Origin: Hypericibacter sp049323455
GTDB taxonomy: Bacteria; Pseudomonadota; Alphaproteobacteria; Dongiales; Dongiaceae
Assembly: GCA_049323455.1 (NCBI GenBank)
Contig: JBMONF010000022.1
Location: forward strand, 1 to 64,000
DNA length: 64,000 bases
Reading direction: 5' to 3'
Shown piece by piece: positions 51,847 to 60,602 of the stretch (position 1 is the first letter of the stretch; every line of letters starts with the position of its first letter). The translations under genes and the position numbers were made by a program. The notes beneath the pieces are model-generated. The model ran no database searches and was not told the DNA's origin. It saw nothing but the letters and a program-made list of their open reading frames with translations.

Positions 51847-52775
51847 AGCGTGATCTCCATTCCGTCGAGGCCCACTTCCCAGCCAGCAGCTTCGACCGCG
51901 GCTCGCTCCGGCGTGTCGGCAAGGAGGATCGGGTTGGTGTTGTTGATATGCACGAAGATCTTGCGTTTGATATCGAGGCCCTCGAACGCCGCCATGGTTC
52001 CATCGGGCTCGGCGACGCTCATGTGTCCCATGCGCTTGCCGGTCTTGCTGCCGACGCCGGCGACAATCATCTCGTCGTCGCGCCACAACGTGCCGTCGAA
52101 GAAGACGAGGGGAGCGCCGCGCAGCCGTCGCGCGAGATCGCTCGTCATCGCCGCGCAGCCGGGGATGTAGAAAAAATGCGGGCCCCCGCTGCCGGCGGAT
52201 ATCTTCAACCCCACCGTGTCTTCTTCCTGTGTGCCGAAATTTGGCCCCGCGCTCGGGTCCTCCTGATAAAGCGCCACCTTGCCCGGTACCGGGAAGGCTT
52301 CGACGAAGACTCCGGTGCCGGTACCGCCATGATCGGAGACCTCGAACGTTTCTCCCATCGCGAGTGGTCGGCGCTCAACGAATTGCGGATTGAGCACGTT
52401 GAAGACGCTGTTGGCCTTGAGGACTGCGAGGACGCGTCGGGTCGCGTAGATGGCGAGCGGATGGCTCTCGCGCAAGGTCAGCAGCCCTGCAACATTGTCC
52501 ACGTCCGCGTTCGTCAGCACGACGCTGACGATGGGACTATGACGCTTGCCTTCGCGCGGATGAAGCGGCGGATTGTCGCTGATCTGCTGCCGCAAGTCCG
52601 GCGAGGCGTTGACGATCACCCAGCGCCGATCGTCGGCGGTGACGGCGAGAGAGGATTGTGTGCGAGGAGGCGCCAACGGATCGCCGGCCCGAGCGCGTCG
52701 CGACGCGGCATCATTGCTGTTCCATTGGGGAAAGCCGCCGCCCGCGGCGGACCCCAAGACGAGGAGCCGCAACAC
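51843..52775 (-). CDS. pqqB: PQQ biosynthesis protein PqqB
   Basis: A 310-residue metallo-beta-lactamase-fold protein. It starts at GTG 52775 with LRLLVLGSAAGGGFPQWN as in all PqqB, and later has SPIVSVVLTNADVDNVAGLL and FVHINNTNPIL. PqqB is thought to hydroxylate the Glu-Tyr intermediate. It follows pqqA by 105 bases, a usual gap with attenuation between pqqA and the rest. Confidence 0.96.
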   Translation of the reverse strand: MLRLLVLGSAAGGGFPQWNSNDAASRRARAGDPLAPPRTQSSLAVTADDRRWVIVNASPDLRQQISDNPPLHPREGKRHSPIVSVVLTNADVDNVAGLLTLRESHPLAIYATRRVLAVLKANSVFNVLNPQFVERRPLAMGETFEVSDHGGTGTGVFVEAFPVPGKVALYQEDPSAGPNFGTQEEDTVGLKISAGSGGPHFFYIPGCAAMTSDLARRLRGAPLVFFDGTLWRDDEMIVAGVGSKTGKRMGHMSVAEPDGTMAAFEGLDIKRKIFVHINNTNPILLADTPERAAVEAAGWEVGLDGMEITL

Positions 52776-52880
52776 CTCAGCGCCGATCCGGAAAAGAAAC
52801 CGGAGCGCTCCGGGCCGACCGCCTCGCTTCCGCCGTATCCGCGGATCGAACGACGGCTTCGGAGCGCTCCCCGTTCCCGC

Positions 52881-52958
52881 TTAGATTTCTGCGCAGGCGT
52901 AGCTGTTGATTTCGAGGCCGACGCAGATCTCAACGATTTTCGGTGAAGTCCATGCCAT
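52881..52958 (-). CDS. pqqA: PQQ precursor peptide PqqA
   Basis: A 25-residue peptide, shorter than most gene finders report. It begins MAWTSPKIVEICVGLEIN, with the glutamate and tyrosine that become PQQ in the E-I-N-S-Y core (Glu16, Tyr20), and ends YACAEI. A GGGAGGAAG ribosome binding site precedes it. It is the first gene of pqqABCDE. Confidence 0.96.
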   Translation of the reverse strand: MAWTSPKIVEICVGLEINSYACAEI

Positions 52959-53238
52959 CGCACTTCCTCCCACTGGTTGAGCAGCTTTCAGCCACTGATT
53001 GTGTGGCTTTTAGTCGGACCGCAAATCCCGACAATTGAACGGTTCCAAGATTAAGGCCAACGCTACGGTAACGCAAGCGCCTTCTTGTTCCGAAGCGCCT
53101 TTAAAAGGAGCGATTTTTGGCCCATTTGGAGGCCCAAAATAGAGCCTCCCCAAGGATGGCTGACAGCCGGCGACAGCGGGAACAACGGAAGCCCGTTGTC
53201 GGCGCGTGGGGGATCCTGGCTCCGGCGCGAACGGCGCA
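52959..53238. promoter_or_regulatory. pqqA upstream region with small dyads
   Basis: About 280 bases between the small secreted protein gene and pqqA. A 6-base hairpin, AGCCAC-N7-GTGGCT (52990-53008), lies 32 bases upstream of the start. A longer, imperfect dyad, roughly TTTTGGCCC to GGCCCAAAA, lies at about 53114-53140. The pqq promoter is probably here. No proven site. Confidence 0.45.
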
Positions 53239-53886
53239 TCACGGATCGAGATGGCTCTGAATTTCGCGGCCGAGGGCGAAGGCTCGCTGCTCGAGCTGAA
53301 CCGGTAGCTCGCAGACATAGGTCAGCGACCGCTCGCGCTCCTGAAGAATGCGCGTGTCCCAGGTCTGCATCTCCAGCAGATCGTTGCGGCGCGCCATCTG
53401 TTCCGGCGTCCCGTTCTGCGGCAGCGCATCGAGCTCGGCCGTCTCCCTCTCGATCTTGGCCGCCAGATCGCGCTGTCGCTTTGCATAGCGTCCGATGCCG
53501 GCGATGATCGAGGCGCGATCGCTGTTGATGACGGCCAGCACGCCCGCCGCCAGGGCGGTAAGCTTTCGGCTCTTGTCCGGTCCGGCCTTTGCGGCAAAGG
53601 CGGCGATGGCGCTCTTCGCCTCGTCGAGGTCGGTGCGCCGTGCCGCAATCTTGCGTGCGAGATCGGCGATCGTCTCGTCGGCTTGCCAGCTGTCTCCAAC
53701 CGCGTCGAGCGACGGGCCCGTCCAGACTTGCCCCGGCGAGATCACGGGAACCTTGCGTTGCTGACAAGGCCAGTCCTTGTCCTCGATAACCGCGGCATGG
53801 CCGGGCGCGGCCGCCAGCATTGCCGCCAGGATGGTGGCGAGCAGAACCGTCGCACGGCCATGGGCGTGAAGATACGGCCATCTCAT
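53239..53886 (-). CDS. Secreted protein of the PQQ-dehydrogenase cluster
   Basis: A 215-residue protein from ATG 53886 (GGGAGGCTGG upstream). A signal peptide (RATVLLATILAAMLAAAPGHA) is followed by a mature part with two cysteines (WPCQQRKV and TYVCELPV) and long helices (AARRTDLDEAKSAIAAFAAKAG, RDLAAKIERETAELDAL) that suggest a helical bundle. I know no catalytic motif. Its place next to the ABC-2 permease, in the row of genes associated with PQQ-dependent alcohol dehydrogenases, suggests a periplasmic accessory for that transporter. Confidence 0.75.
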   Translation of the reverse strand: MRWPYLHAHGRATVLLATILAAMLAAAPGHAAVIEDKDWPCQQRKVPVISPGQVWTGPSLDAVGDSWQADETIADLARKIAARRTDLDEAKSAIAAFAAKAGPDKSRKLTALAAGVLAVINSDRASIIAGIGRYAKRQRDLAAKIERETAELDALPQNGTPEQMARRNDLLEMQTWDTRILQERERSLTYVCELPVQLEQRAFALGREIQSHLDP

Positions 53887-53944
53887 CGGCCAGCCTCCCT
53901 GAGAGAACCGAAGGGCGCGGACTGTCATCCGGATTGCGCCTCAT

Positions 53945-54754
53945 TCACCCGGCCGGGCCGCCGCGCCGTGCGATGAGGCCGCGCGACGGGTCGTAGCCAT
54001 AGACCGAGAGCACCGCAAACAGGAGAAACCAGCCGGCTACCCAGAGAAATGCCTCGAGATTGAAGCGCCCATAGAGGGCAAAGCGAATCAGCTCCACGGC
54101 GTGGGTGAAGGGATTGTAAGCGCAGATCTGATAGAGCAACGGGCTTGCTTCGCGCACGCGCCAGAGCGGGTAGAGCGCCGAGGAGGCGAAGAACATCGGA
54201 AAGATCACGAAGTTCATCACGCCGGCAAAGTTCTCGAGCTGCTTGATCGCAGAGGAGAGAAACAAACCCATCGCTCCCAGCATCAGCCCGGCGAGAACGA
54301 GTGCGGGAATCACCGCAATGTAACCGAGCCATGGCGGCTGCACGTCCCAGAACCAGGCGATCGCCAGGAAAACGTAGACCTGCAGGATCGAAACCGTCGT
54401 GCCGGCCAGAAGCTTGCAGCCGAGCAGATACCAGCGCGGAAGCGGGCTCACGAGCAGCGTGCGCATGCTGCCCATCTCGCGGTCGTAGACCATGGACAGC
54501 GAGCTTTGCATGCCGTTGAAGAGCTGGATCATCGCCACGAGGCCCGGAACGACATAAACCTCGTAGAGCACGTAGGTTTCGTAGGGCGGAATGATGGACA
54601 CGCCGAGAACCGCGCGGAATCCCGCCGCGAAGATGAAGAGCCAGACGAGCGGGCGCACCAGCGCGGCGATGAAGCGCCCGCGCTGGTGCAAGAAGCGCAG
54701 TGCCTCGCGCGAGATGATGCCGTCGAGGCAGCGCAGATAGGCCAGCGGCGTCAT
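53945..54754 (-). CDS. ABC-2 type permease of the PQQ-alcohol-dehydrogenase system
   Basis: A 269-residue membrane protein with six helices of ABC-2 type: an amphipathic N-terminus, LVRPLVWLFIFAAGF, VYDREMGSMRTLLVSPLPRWYLLGCKLL (the coupling region) and YNPFTHAVELIRFALYGRF at the end. It starts within the last 4 bases of the ATPase gene. Proteins of this kind are annotated as alcohol ABC transporter permeases because they occur with PQQ-dependent dehydrogenases; related genes are required for lanthanide-dependent growth in Pseudomonas and Methylobacterium (PedABC/Lut type). Confidence 0.87.
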   Translation of the reverse strand: MTPLAYLRCLDGIISREALRFLHQRGRFIAALVRPLVWLFIFAAGFRAVLGVSIIPPYETYVLYEVYVVPGLVAMIQLFNGMQSSLSMVYDREMGSMRTLLVSPLPRWYLLGCKLLAGTTVSILQVYVFLAIAWFWDVQPPWLGYIAVIPALVLAGLMLGAMGLFLSSAIKQLENFAGVMNFVIFPMFFASSALYPLWRVREASPLLYQICAYNPFTHAVELIRFALYGRFNLEAFLWVAGWFLLFAVLSVYGYDPSRGLIARRGGPAG

Positions 54755-55539
54755 GGTTTGTCGATTCCGGTCAATTTGGCGAAGGCCTCGCGAATGTTCG
54801 TCGCGTTTGCCTCGCGCGTCACGGCCGCGACATCGCCTTGCGCGAGAAGGCGGCCCTTATGGAGGATCACGACCTGATCCTCGGGCCCTACCTCGTCGAT
54901 GAGGTGCGTGGCCCACAGCACGCCGATGTTCTCCGATCGGCATAGGTGGCGGACGTGATCGAGCAGAGCCTGGCGGCTTCCGATATCGAGGCCGACGGTC
55001 GGCTCGTCGAGCAAAAGCAGGCGCGGGCGGTGCAGGAGCGCTTGTGCGAGCTCGACGCGGCGCATCTGACCGCCGCTCAGTTGTCGGACCTTGACATCGG
55101 CGCGATCGAGCAGGTTCTGACGACCGAGCTCCGTTTCGATGCGCTTGGCGGCGTCCCGCCGGCCTATGCCGTGGAGTGCCGCATGATAGCGAAGATTCTG
55201 CGCGACCGTGAGATCGAGCTCGAGCGAGCGTTGCTGAAACACGGCACCGATCCGCGCCAACGCCTCGGACGGTCGACGGCGTACGTCGAAGCCATAGACA
55301 CGGATCGAGCCGCTGCGGTTGTTGTAAAGTCGGGTGGCGAGCGAAAACAGCGTCGTCTTTCCGGCGCCGTTCTGGCCGAGCAGGACGGTGAAGCTGCCGG
55401 ACGGGATCGAAAACGATATGTCGTCGAGCGCCTTGATCTTGCCGAAGCGGTGGCTCACGCCGGAAACGAGCAGCGCCGGAACGGCCACTGCCGATGCATC
55501 GGTCATCGGCGGGATCGAAGGGTCTGGCAACGCTGCCAT
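54751..55539 (-). CDS. ABC transporter ATPase of the PQQ-alcohol-dehydrogenase system
   Basis: A 262-residue ATPase with Walker A GQNGAGKTTLF, signature LSGGQMRRVELAQALL and Walker B LLLLDEPTVGLD. A start at 55539 or at 55506 (MTDASAV) are both possible. It energises the ABC-2 permease. Order (beta-propeller, ATPase, permease, all minus strand) is that of the PQQ/lanthanide-associated cluster. Confidence 0.9.
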   Translation of the reverse strand: MAALPDPSIPPMTDASAVAVPALLVSGVSHRFGKIKALDDISFSIPSGSFTVLLGQNGAGKTTLFSLATRLYNNRSGSIRVYGFDVRRRPSEALARIGAVFQQRSLELDLTVAQNLRYHAALHGIGRRDAAKRIETELGRQNLLDRADVKVRQLSGGQMRRVELAQALLHRPRLLLLDEPTVGLDIGSRQALLDHVRHLCRSENIGVLWATHLIDEVGPEDQVVILHKGRLLAQGDVAAVTREANATNIREAFAKLTGIDKP

Positions 55540-55603
55540 GGAACCAGTCTGCCTCGCGAGAACTTGCCCCGAACGGTTTCATACGCCACGGGCGGGTGCC
55601 GCG

Positions 55604-56575
55604 CTACGGCGTCACTGCGACGCCCCAGGGCTGGCTCCCGACCGTCACCGATTTGATCACTTTCAGGTCGCCGACATCGATCGCCGAGATATCGTTGCTG
55701 AGGCCGTTCGTCGTGTAGAGGCGAGATTGATCGGGATTGAATGCCATTTGCCAAACGCGCTGGCCGACCAGAAGGTAGTCCTTCACCTCATAGGTCTGCT
55801 GGTCGATCACCGCGACGCGATTAGCGGGCCCCAGCGCCACGAACGCCAACTTCCCGTCGCGCGTCAGCCGCACCCCGACCGGCTGGAGCGCTTGCGCCTC
55901 CAAGCCCGCGACCGCGAATCGGATCGTCTTGGCGATCTTTCGCGTCGCGGCGTCGATGACGGCGACCGTGCCGCCGACTTCGGACGAGACCCAGACATAC
56001 TTGCCGTCGGCGGAGAATTCGGCGAAGCGCGGGCGCGTGTCGACCAGCACGTTGTCGATGATCTCGTGTGTCGCCGTATCGATGAAGTGCGCCATGCTGG
56101 TGGTCTCGGAAGTGGCCACCAGCACCTTGCCGTCCGGGCTGATGCCCATTCCCTCCGGCTCGACGCCGACCGGGATCTGGTCGACGGCGGTTCCCTTCGA
56201 CACATCGACGACGGTGACCATGGCGTCGTTCTCGTTGGCGATATAAAGCGGATTTCCGGCCGGGCTCAACACGAACTGCTCCGGATCCTCGCCCGACGGC
56301 AGCGTGCGGACGATCTCATCGGTCGCCAGGTCCATGACCTGAACCGTGTTGTCGTCGCTCGCGCAGATGTAAAGGAGCTTGTTATCCGGGCTGAGCGTAA
56401 TCCCGCGCGGACGCTGGCCCACGGGAATCGTCTTGATCACTTCGAGCGTGGCGCCGTCGACGACGGTGATCGTGTTATCCTTCTCGTTGGAAACATAGAT
56501 CGTCTCCGCGCCGGCAAGGCGCATTGCGACAAGCAGCAGAAGCAACGCGGTTGGGACTGCTGTTGGCAACTTCAT
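55604..56575 (-). CDS. YVTN-type beta-propeller protein of the PQQ cluster
   Basis: A 323-residue secreted beta-propeller. A signal peptide (LPTAVPTALLLLLVAMRLAGA) is followed by repeats of the form IYVSNEKDNTITVVDGATLEVIKTI, LYICASDDNTVQVMDLATDE and VWVSSEVGGTVAVIDAATRKI, about 40 residues each, giving seven blades. These proteins are found next to PQQ-dependent catabolism genes; they may bind a metal or a partner in the periplasm. GGGAGAAACC precedes the start. Confidence 0.87.
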   Translation of the reverse strand: MKLPTAVPTALLLLLVAMRLAGAETIYVSNEKDNTITVVDGATLEVIKTIPVGQRPRGITLSPDNKLLYICASDDNTVQVMDLATDEIVRTLPSGEDPEQFVLSPAGNPLYIANENDAMVTVVDVSKGTAVDQIPVGVEPEGMGISPDGKVLVATSETTSMAHFIDTATHEIIDNVLVDTRPRFAEFSADGKYVWVSSEVGGTVAVIDAATRKIAKTIRFAVAGLEAQALQPVGVRLTRDGKLAFVALGPANRVAVIDQQTYEVKDYLLVGQRVWQMAFNPDQSRLYTTNGLSNDISAIDVGDLKVIKSVTVGSQPWGVAVTP

Positions 56576-56628
56576 GCGGTTTCTCCCGACCCTGGAAGAA
56601 GAAGCACGGCAGAGGCCGCGCTCGATAC

Positions 56629-57927
56629 TTACTTCTGCTTGCAGCTCGTTTCCGGGCGGTCCACCCCGAGAGTATCGAGCACGTTGAACTCGTGCAGGAA
56701 GCCTTCCTGGGGCGACACCGACACCGTGGTGCGCGCTTCAGCCAGCAAGATCGGCTGGCGCATCTGCCCGTCCCAGTCCCGAAATGTGAGTTTCTGGCCC
56801 TTGAATCCGGCAACGCCGAAGTCGGGCGAGCGAATATAGGCATTGACCGTGCCGAAGTCGGTCTTTCTCGTGCGCGTCGCGGCCTCCGAAATGCTGCGAA
56901 CGGCGAGCCAGGCGGCGTAGTCGCGTTCGGTCATCCAGCGGCCGGCGCGCTTGACGAAGCGGTCCTGCATCTGCGTCGCACCCCACTGCTCGAAATTGGG
57001 ACTCCAAGCCGTCGGCACGAGGCCCTGCGTGCCCACGACGGGGCGCGGCTCCCAGGTCCGGTAGAGAAGATACTGGCCGAAGGCGTCGCGGACGTCGGAC
57101 ACCACCAGGACGTCGTAATCGACGCCCTGGGTGAACACCGGCATCTGCTTCTGGATCTGCACATAGCCCGTATCGGTGCGCCGGGCGCCGGGCGTGGCAT
57201 CGAATTCGCGTTCCTCGACGATCTTCGCGTTGAACCGCTTTGCCGATCGACGGATCGCGTCGGCGAACAGTTTGTCGTCGTCCCCCGTTCCGACCACGAG
57301 AAACCATTGGAGCCAACGCTTCCATACCAGATATTGCGCCAGCGCGTCCGCTTCCATGGCGTAGCTCGGAATGACATGCAGAAGATTGCGTCGGCATTGT
57401 GCGCCGCGCAACGCGTCGTCTTTGGCTCGAACGTTGAAGATCAGCGCGTCCTTCGCTTCCGGCAGGTCGGCAATCGCGAGCAGTTGCGCTGCCGGCAGGT
57501 CGGCGACGATGAACTTGCGCCCCTTGGCGAGGAGATCGCGGGATGCGGCGACGACATCGCCGCCCTCCGGAACGACCGCCTCGTCGAGAACAAAATGCTG
57601 CTTCGTGAATTGGCCCGTGGTGTTGTTGTCGTCGATGCCGACGCGCGCGCCGAGCAACCCGTTATCGTTCGTGGGCGGATCGACCAGGGAGAGGGGGGCC
57701 AGCGCCTTCACCTTCTGCGTGATGTAGGCGACAGATATCTCCGCCACGTCCGAGGACGTATTTTGCGCCATGGCGGCGCCGCCCTGCGCGAAAAGCAAGA
57801 CCAACAGCGCGCCGACGCAGCCCGCCGCTCGGAGGCGCCACCCGCGCGCAAGGCCGACGGCGACGACAATCGAGGATAAACACAAGGTTAAGCTGTGCAT
57901 GGGGCGGCTCGGGCTGTCAGGTTGCAC
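56629..57927 (-). CDS. Periplasmic binding protein of the PQQ-alcohol-dehydrogenase ABC system
   Basis: A 432-residue protein with a GTG start at 57927 or ATG 57900. After a hydrophobic signal (RLRAAGCVGALLVLLFAQGGAAMA) comes a Peripla_BP_6-like two-lobe fold with LLGARVGIDDNNTTGQF and WKRWLQWFLVVGTGDDDKLFADAI. This class is annotated as substrate binding for the PQQ-dependent alcohol dehydrogenase system. It is followed by the beta-propeller, ATPase and permease. A lanthanide or a lanthanide-carrying compound is the candidate ligand from related systems. Confidence 0.82.
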   Translation of the reverse strand: MQPDSPSRPMHSLTLCLSSIVVAVGLARGWRLRAAGCVGALLVLLFAQGGAAMAQNTSSDVAEISVAYITQKVKALAPLSLVDPPTNDNGLLGARVGIDDNNTTGQFTKQHFVLDEAVVPEGGDVVAASRDLLAKGRKFIVADLPAAQLLAIADLPEAKDALIFNVRAKDDALRGAQCRRNLLHVIPSYAMEADALAQYLVWKRWLQWFLVVGTGDDDKLFADAIRRSAKRFNAKIVEEREFDATPGARRTDTGYVQIQKQMPVFTQGVDYDVLVVSDVRDAFGQYLLYRTWEPRPVVGTQGLVPTAWSPNFEQWGATQMQDRFVKRAGRWMTERDYAAWLAVRSISEAATRTRKTDFGTVNAYIRSPDFGVAGFKGQKLTFRDWDGQMRQPILLAEARTTVSVSPQEGFLHEFNVLDTLGVDRPETSCKQK

Positions 57928-57950
57928 AATCGCACTTCATTCGGCCAACC

Positions 57951-58739
57951 TCACGAGAACGCCAGGCGGTCTCCGAGGAGCGACCGCCTGAGCTCCTCGA
58001 GCCGAGCCGGTTCGGCGCGCTCGACCCGCGGTATGTCGACGGAAATGATCGTCGCAACTGCCCCGGGCGACGGCGTCATGAGCACGATCCGGTCAGCCAG
58101 CCGCACGACTTCGCGCGTATCGTGCGAGACGAACAGCACGGTCGTCGGCCGGCGCGCCCAGATCTCCAGCAGCAGGCCGCGCAGGCGCTCCGCCGTCGGT
58201 TCGTCGAGCGACACGAAAGGTTCGTCCATCAGCAAGAGGTCCGGCTCGACGGCGAAGGCCCGCGCCAGCGCGACGCGGCGGGTCATCCCGATCGACAGCC
58301 GCTCGGGATAGGCGTGGCGGAACTCCGAAAGCCCGGTCGCCGCCAACAGCTCGTCGACGATGTCGGAGCGCCGCTGTTCGGCCGTCAGCACCAAATTGAT
58401 GTTCTCCGCCACGGTGCGCCAGGGCAAGAGCCGCGGCTTCTGAAACACGTAACCGATCGCCGGTCGGCCTTGTCGCGCATCGGACGGAAGGGAGATCGTC
58501 CCGATAAAGTCGCGATCGAGCCCGGCAATGATATTGAGCAGCGTCGTCTTGCCGCAACCGGAGGGGCCCAGTACGCAGACAAATTCGCCGGGCGACACGG
58601 TGAACTGGAGGTCCTTGAGCGCCACGACGGCCGGCGCGTTGCCGACGCTCGGGAACTGTTTCAGACGGATGTCGATCAGAATCTCGTTCAGCGTCGCCAC
58701 CGGCTCACTCGCCGTTCGATGGGCCGAAGCAGAAACCAT
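57951..58739 (-). CDS. NitT/TauT-type ABC transporter ATPase
   Basis: A 262-residue ATPase of the nitrate/sulfonate/taurine group: Walker A GPSGCGKTTLL, Q-loop GYVFQKPRLLPWRT, Walker B LLLMDEPFVSLDE, and H-loop VLFVSHDTREVV. The signature is LSIGMTRRVALARA, where most members have LSGGM, so the second signature glycine-pair residue is isoleucine. It overlaps the permease gene by 52 bases. It is the third gene of an SBP-permease-ATPase set. Confidence 0.9.
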   Translation of the reverse strand: MVSASAHRTASEPVATLNEILIDIRLKQFPSVGNAPAVVALKDLQFTVSPGEFVCVLGPSGCGKTTLLNIIAGLDRDFIGTISLPSDARQGRPAIGYVFQKPRLLPWRTVAENINLVLTAEQRRSDIVDELLAATGLSEFRHAYPERLSIGMTRRVALARAFAVEPDLLLMDEPFVSLDEPTAERLRGLLLEIWARRPTTVLFVSHDTREVVRLADRIVLMTPSPGAVATIISVDIPRVERAEPARLEELRRSLLGDRLAFS

Positions 58740-59449
58740 TCGATCATCTGGATGATCGCGACGAATGCAATGGTGTAGGCGAGGATGCTGGCGACGTCGA
58801 AGAGCTGGAAAAAGACGTTGATCTGGAAGCCGACACCATTGCTGCGGCCGAGCAGCTCCACCACCAGCACGATCTTCCAGATGAGGGCAAGCCCGGACCG
58901 CGCGGCCACGATGAGGAAAGGGGCCAACTCGGGCAGCACGACATGACGCAGCGTCTTTACCGGACCGAAGCGAAAGACCTGCGCCATCTCGAGATAGTCG
59001 CGGTTGAGCGCCCGCGCTCCTTCCCGCACGGTGACGACGACAGTCGGAATCTTGTTGAATGCCACCGCCGCAATGGCAGCCGCTTCGACGAGGCCGAACC
59101 AGACATAGCAAAGGACGATGGTGACCAGGGCCGGAATATTGAGGAAAAGCACGAGCCAGCCGTCGAAAAAACGATCGAATCGCGGCAACCGCCCCATGGC
59201 AAGGCCGATCGCCGCGCCGATCAACATGGCGAGCGAAAAGCTCGCGGCGACGCGAGCAAGCGTGATGCCGACATGATAGGGCAGCGTTCCGTCGGCGATG
59301 TCGGCACCGAGGATGACGGCAACCGCTGCCGGCCGCGGCAGCAGCCGCGGCCCGATCAGCATGGAACCGGCCTGCCACAACGCCAGAAGCGCCATGAAGG
59401 ACACGGCGCGCTGCCACCACGGCAGTCCCGAGGACAGCCATGCACGCAT
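58688..59449 (-). CDS. NitT/TauT-type ABC transporter permease
   Basis: A 253-residue permease with about six helices. The EAA loop region is RDYLEMAQVFRFGPVKTLRHVVLPELAPFL, and the sequence ends LLRPIERRVSRWRR, both typical of the SsuC/TauC group. The start at 59449 lies next to AAGGAG with very little spacing; the stop of the binding-protein gene is 5 bases upstream, so coupling is likely. Confidence 0.88.
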   Translation of the reverse strand: MRAWLSSGLPWWQRAVSFMALLALWQAGSMLIGPRLLPRPAAVAVILGADIADGTLPYHVGITLARVAASFSLAMLIGAAIGLAMGRLPRFDRFFDGWLVLFLNIPALVTIVLCYVWFGLVEAAAIAAVAFNKIPTVVVTVREGARALNRDYLEMAQVFRFGPVKTLRHVVLPELAPFLIVAARSGLALIWKIVLVVELLGRSNGVGFQINVFFQLFDVASILAYTIAFVAIIQMIEWFLLRPIERRVSRWRR

Positions 59450-59454
59450 CTCCT

Positions 59455-60447
59455 TCAGTAGACGACCTCGGGCCAGAACGTGCCGGGCTGCAACGCGCGG
59501 CTCTTCCCGACGAGATCTTCCCCGCCGAGCGCGGCCATGATGGCGAACAACCGGCCGGCATCGGCGCGCTCGGCATCGCCCCACCGTTGCGGAATACCGC
59601 GCCGGAATTCGTCTCGCAGGGCCAGGAACGTCGCCTGGTCCGGCGGCTGCATCAGCGGCCGCAGCCGTTCCCATTCGGCGTCGGAATCCGCGAGCAGCTG
59701 CTTCGCCTTGCGGCTCGCTCGAACCAGCCCGAGCATGTCGTCGCGATGCGCAGCGGCCCAGTCTTCGTCGAAGACATAGCCTATGAGCGGCACGTCGCTG
59801 GCGATGCCAAGCTCGCGTGCGGCATCCGCCGCACCGATCAGCTTGCGGAACCCCTTGGCCTCGAGCTGAGCGACGAAATTCCAGTTGCTGATCACGGCAT
59901 CGATCTTGCCCTGCTCGATCTGCTCGTTGAGGAGGGGCGGCGCGCCGAACACCTTGTCCGTCGCGCTGTCGAGATCGAGGTCGTAGCGTTTCTGGGCCAA
60001 TGCCCGGATCACGAGCCAACTCTTGTCGATCGGTCCGCCGGCAATGCCGAGACGTCTGCCGCGGAGGTCGGGCAAATCGCGTATCGACGAGTTCGCCGGC
60101 ACGACGAGAGCGCCGACCGAGGTGGAGTAGGGAACGAAGGTGTAGCGCGCGCCTTCGGCGCGCTGACGCGTCACCCACAGCCAGTCGGTAACGATGACAT
60201 CGACCGATCTGCCCTGCAGGGCCACCGCGGTGGCGGTGCTGGTGGCGAGGGGGACGACTTCGAGATCGATTCCTTCGGCCTTGTCGAATCCGTTGCGCTT
60301 GATGACGTCGAGCTCCCAGCTCACGGTTCCGAATTTGAGGACGCCGACCTTGATCGTTCCGGCGGACGCCGGCAGCGACGTGAGGAGCGCCGCGAGCAGC
60401 GACAGGATGCCTGCAAGGAGATGGATCTTCTTGAGCCGGGATGCCAT
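59455..60447 (-). CDS. NitT/TauT-type ABC transporter substrate-binding protein
   Basis: A 330-residue periplasmic protein with a signal (LLAGILSLLAALLTSLPASAG) and mature start TIKVGVLKFGTVSWELDVIKR. Later motifs DLPDLRGRRLGIAGGP and VDVIVTDWLWV are those of the SsuA/TauA/NrtA fold. ATG 60447 has GGAGG upstream. The ligand is unknown; its place between xoxJ and the PQQ/lanthanide-type ABC genes makes a substrate or cofactor for alcohol oxidation likely. Confidence 0.88.
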   Translation of the reverse strand: MASRLKKIHLLAGILSLLAALLTSLPASAGTIKVGVLKFGTVSWELDVIKRNGFDKAEGIDLEVVPLATSTATAVALQGRSVDVIVTDWLWVTRQRAEGARYTFVPYSTSVGALVVPANSSIRDLPDLRGRRLGIAGGPIDKSWLVIRALAQKRYDLDLDSATDKVFGAPPLLNEQIEQGKIDAVISNWNFVAQLEAKGFRKLIGAADAARELGIASDVPLIGYVFDEDWAAAHRDDMLGLVRASRKAKQLLADSDAEWERLRPLMQPPDQATFLALRDEFRRGIPQRWGDAERADAGRLFAIMAALGGEDLVGKSRALQPGTFWPEVVY

Positions 60448-60602
60448 CGGGCCTCCTTCCATGCGCCGCTAGGACCTGCGGCAACCCCTTCCGCGGAGAG
60501 GATAGCGACGCGCGGACGCCGGCATGCCGACACACCGCGTTGTTGCCATTGCAGGCGCCTCTATCGCGATGCGGAAGAGCGGTCGAGGATGCATCTCGCC
60601 GG

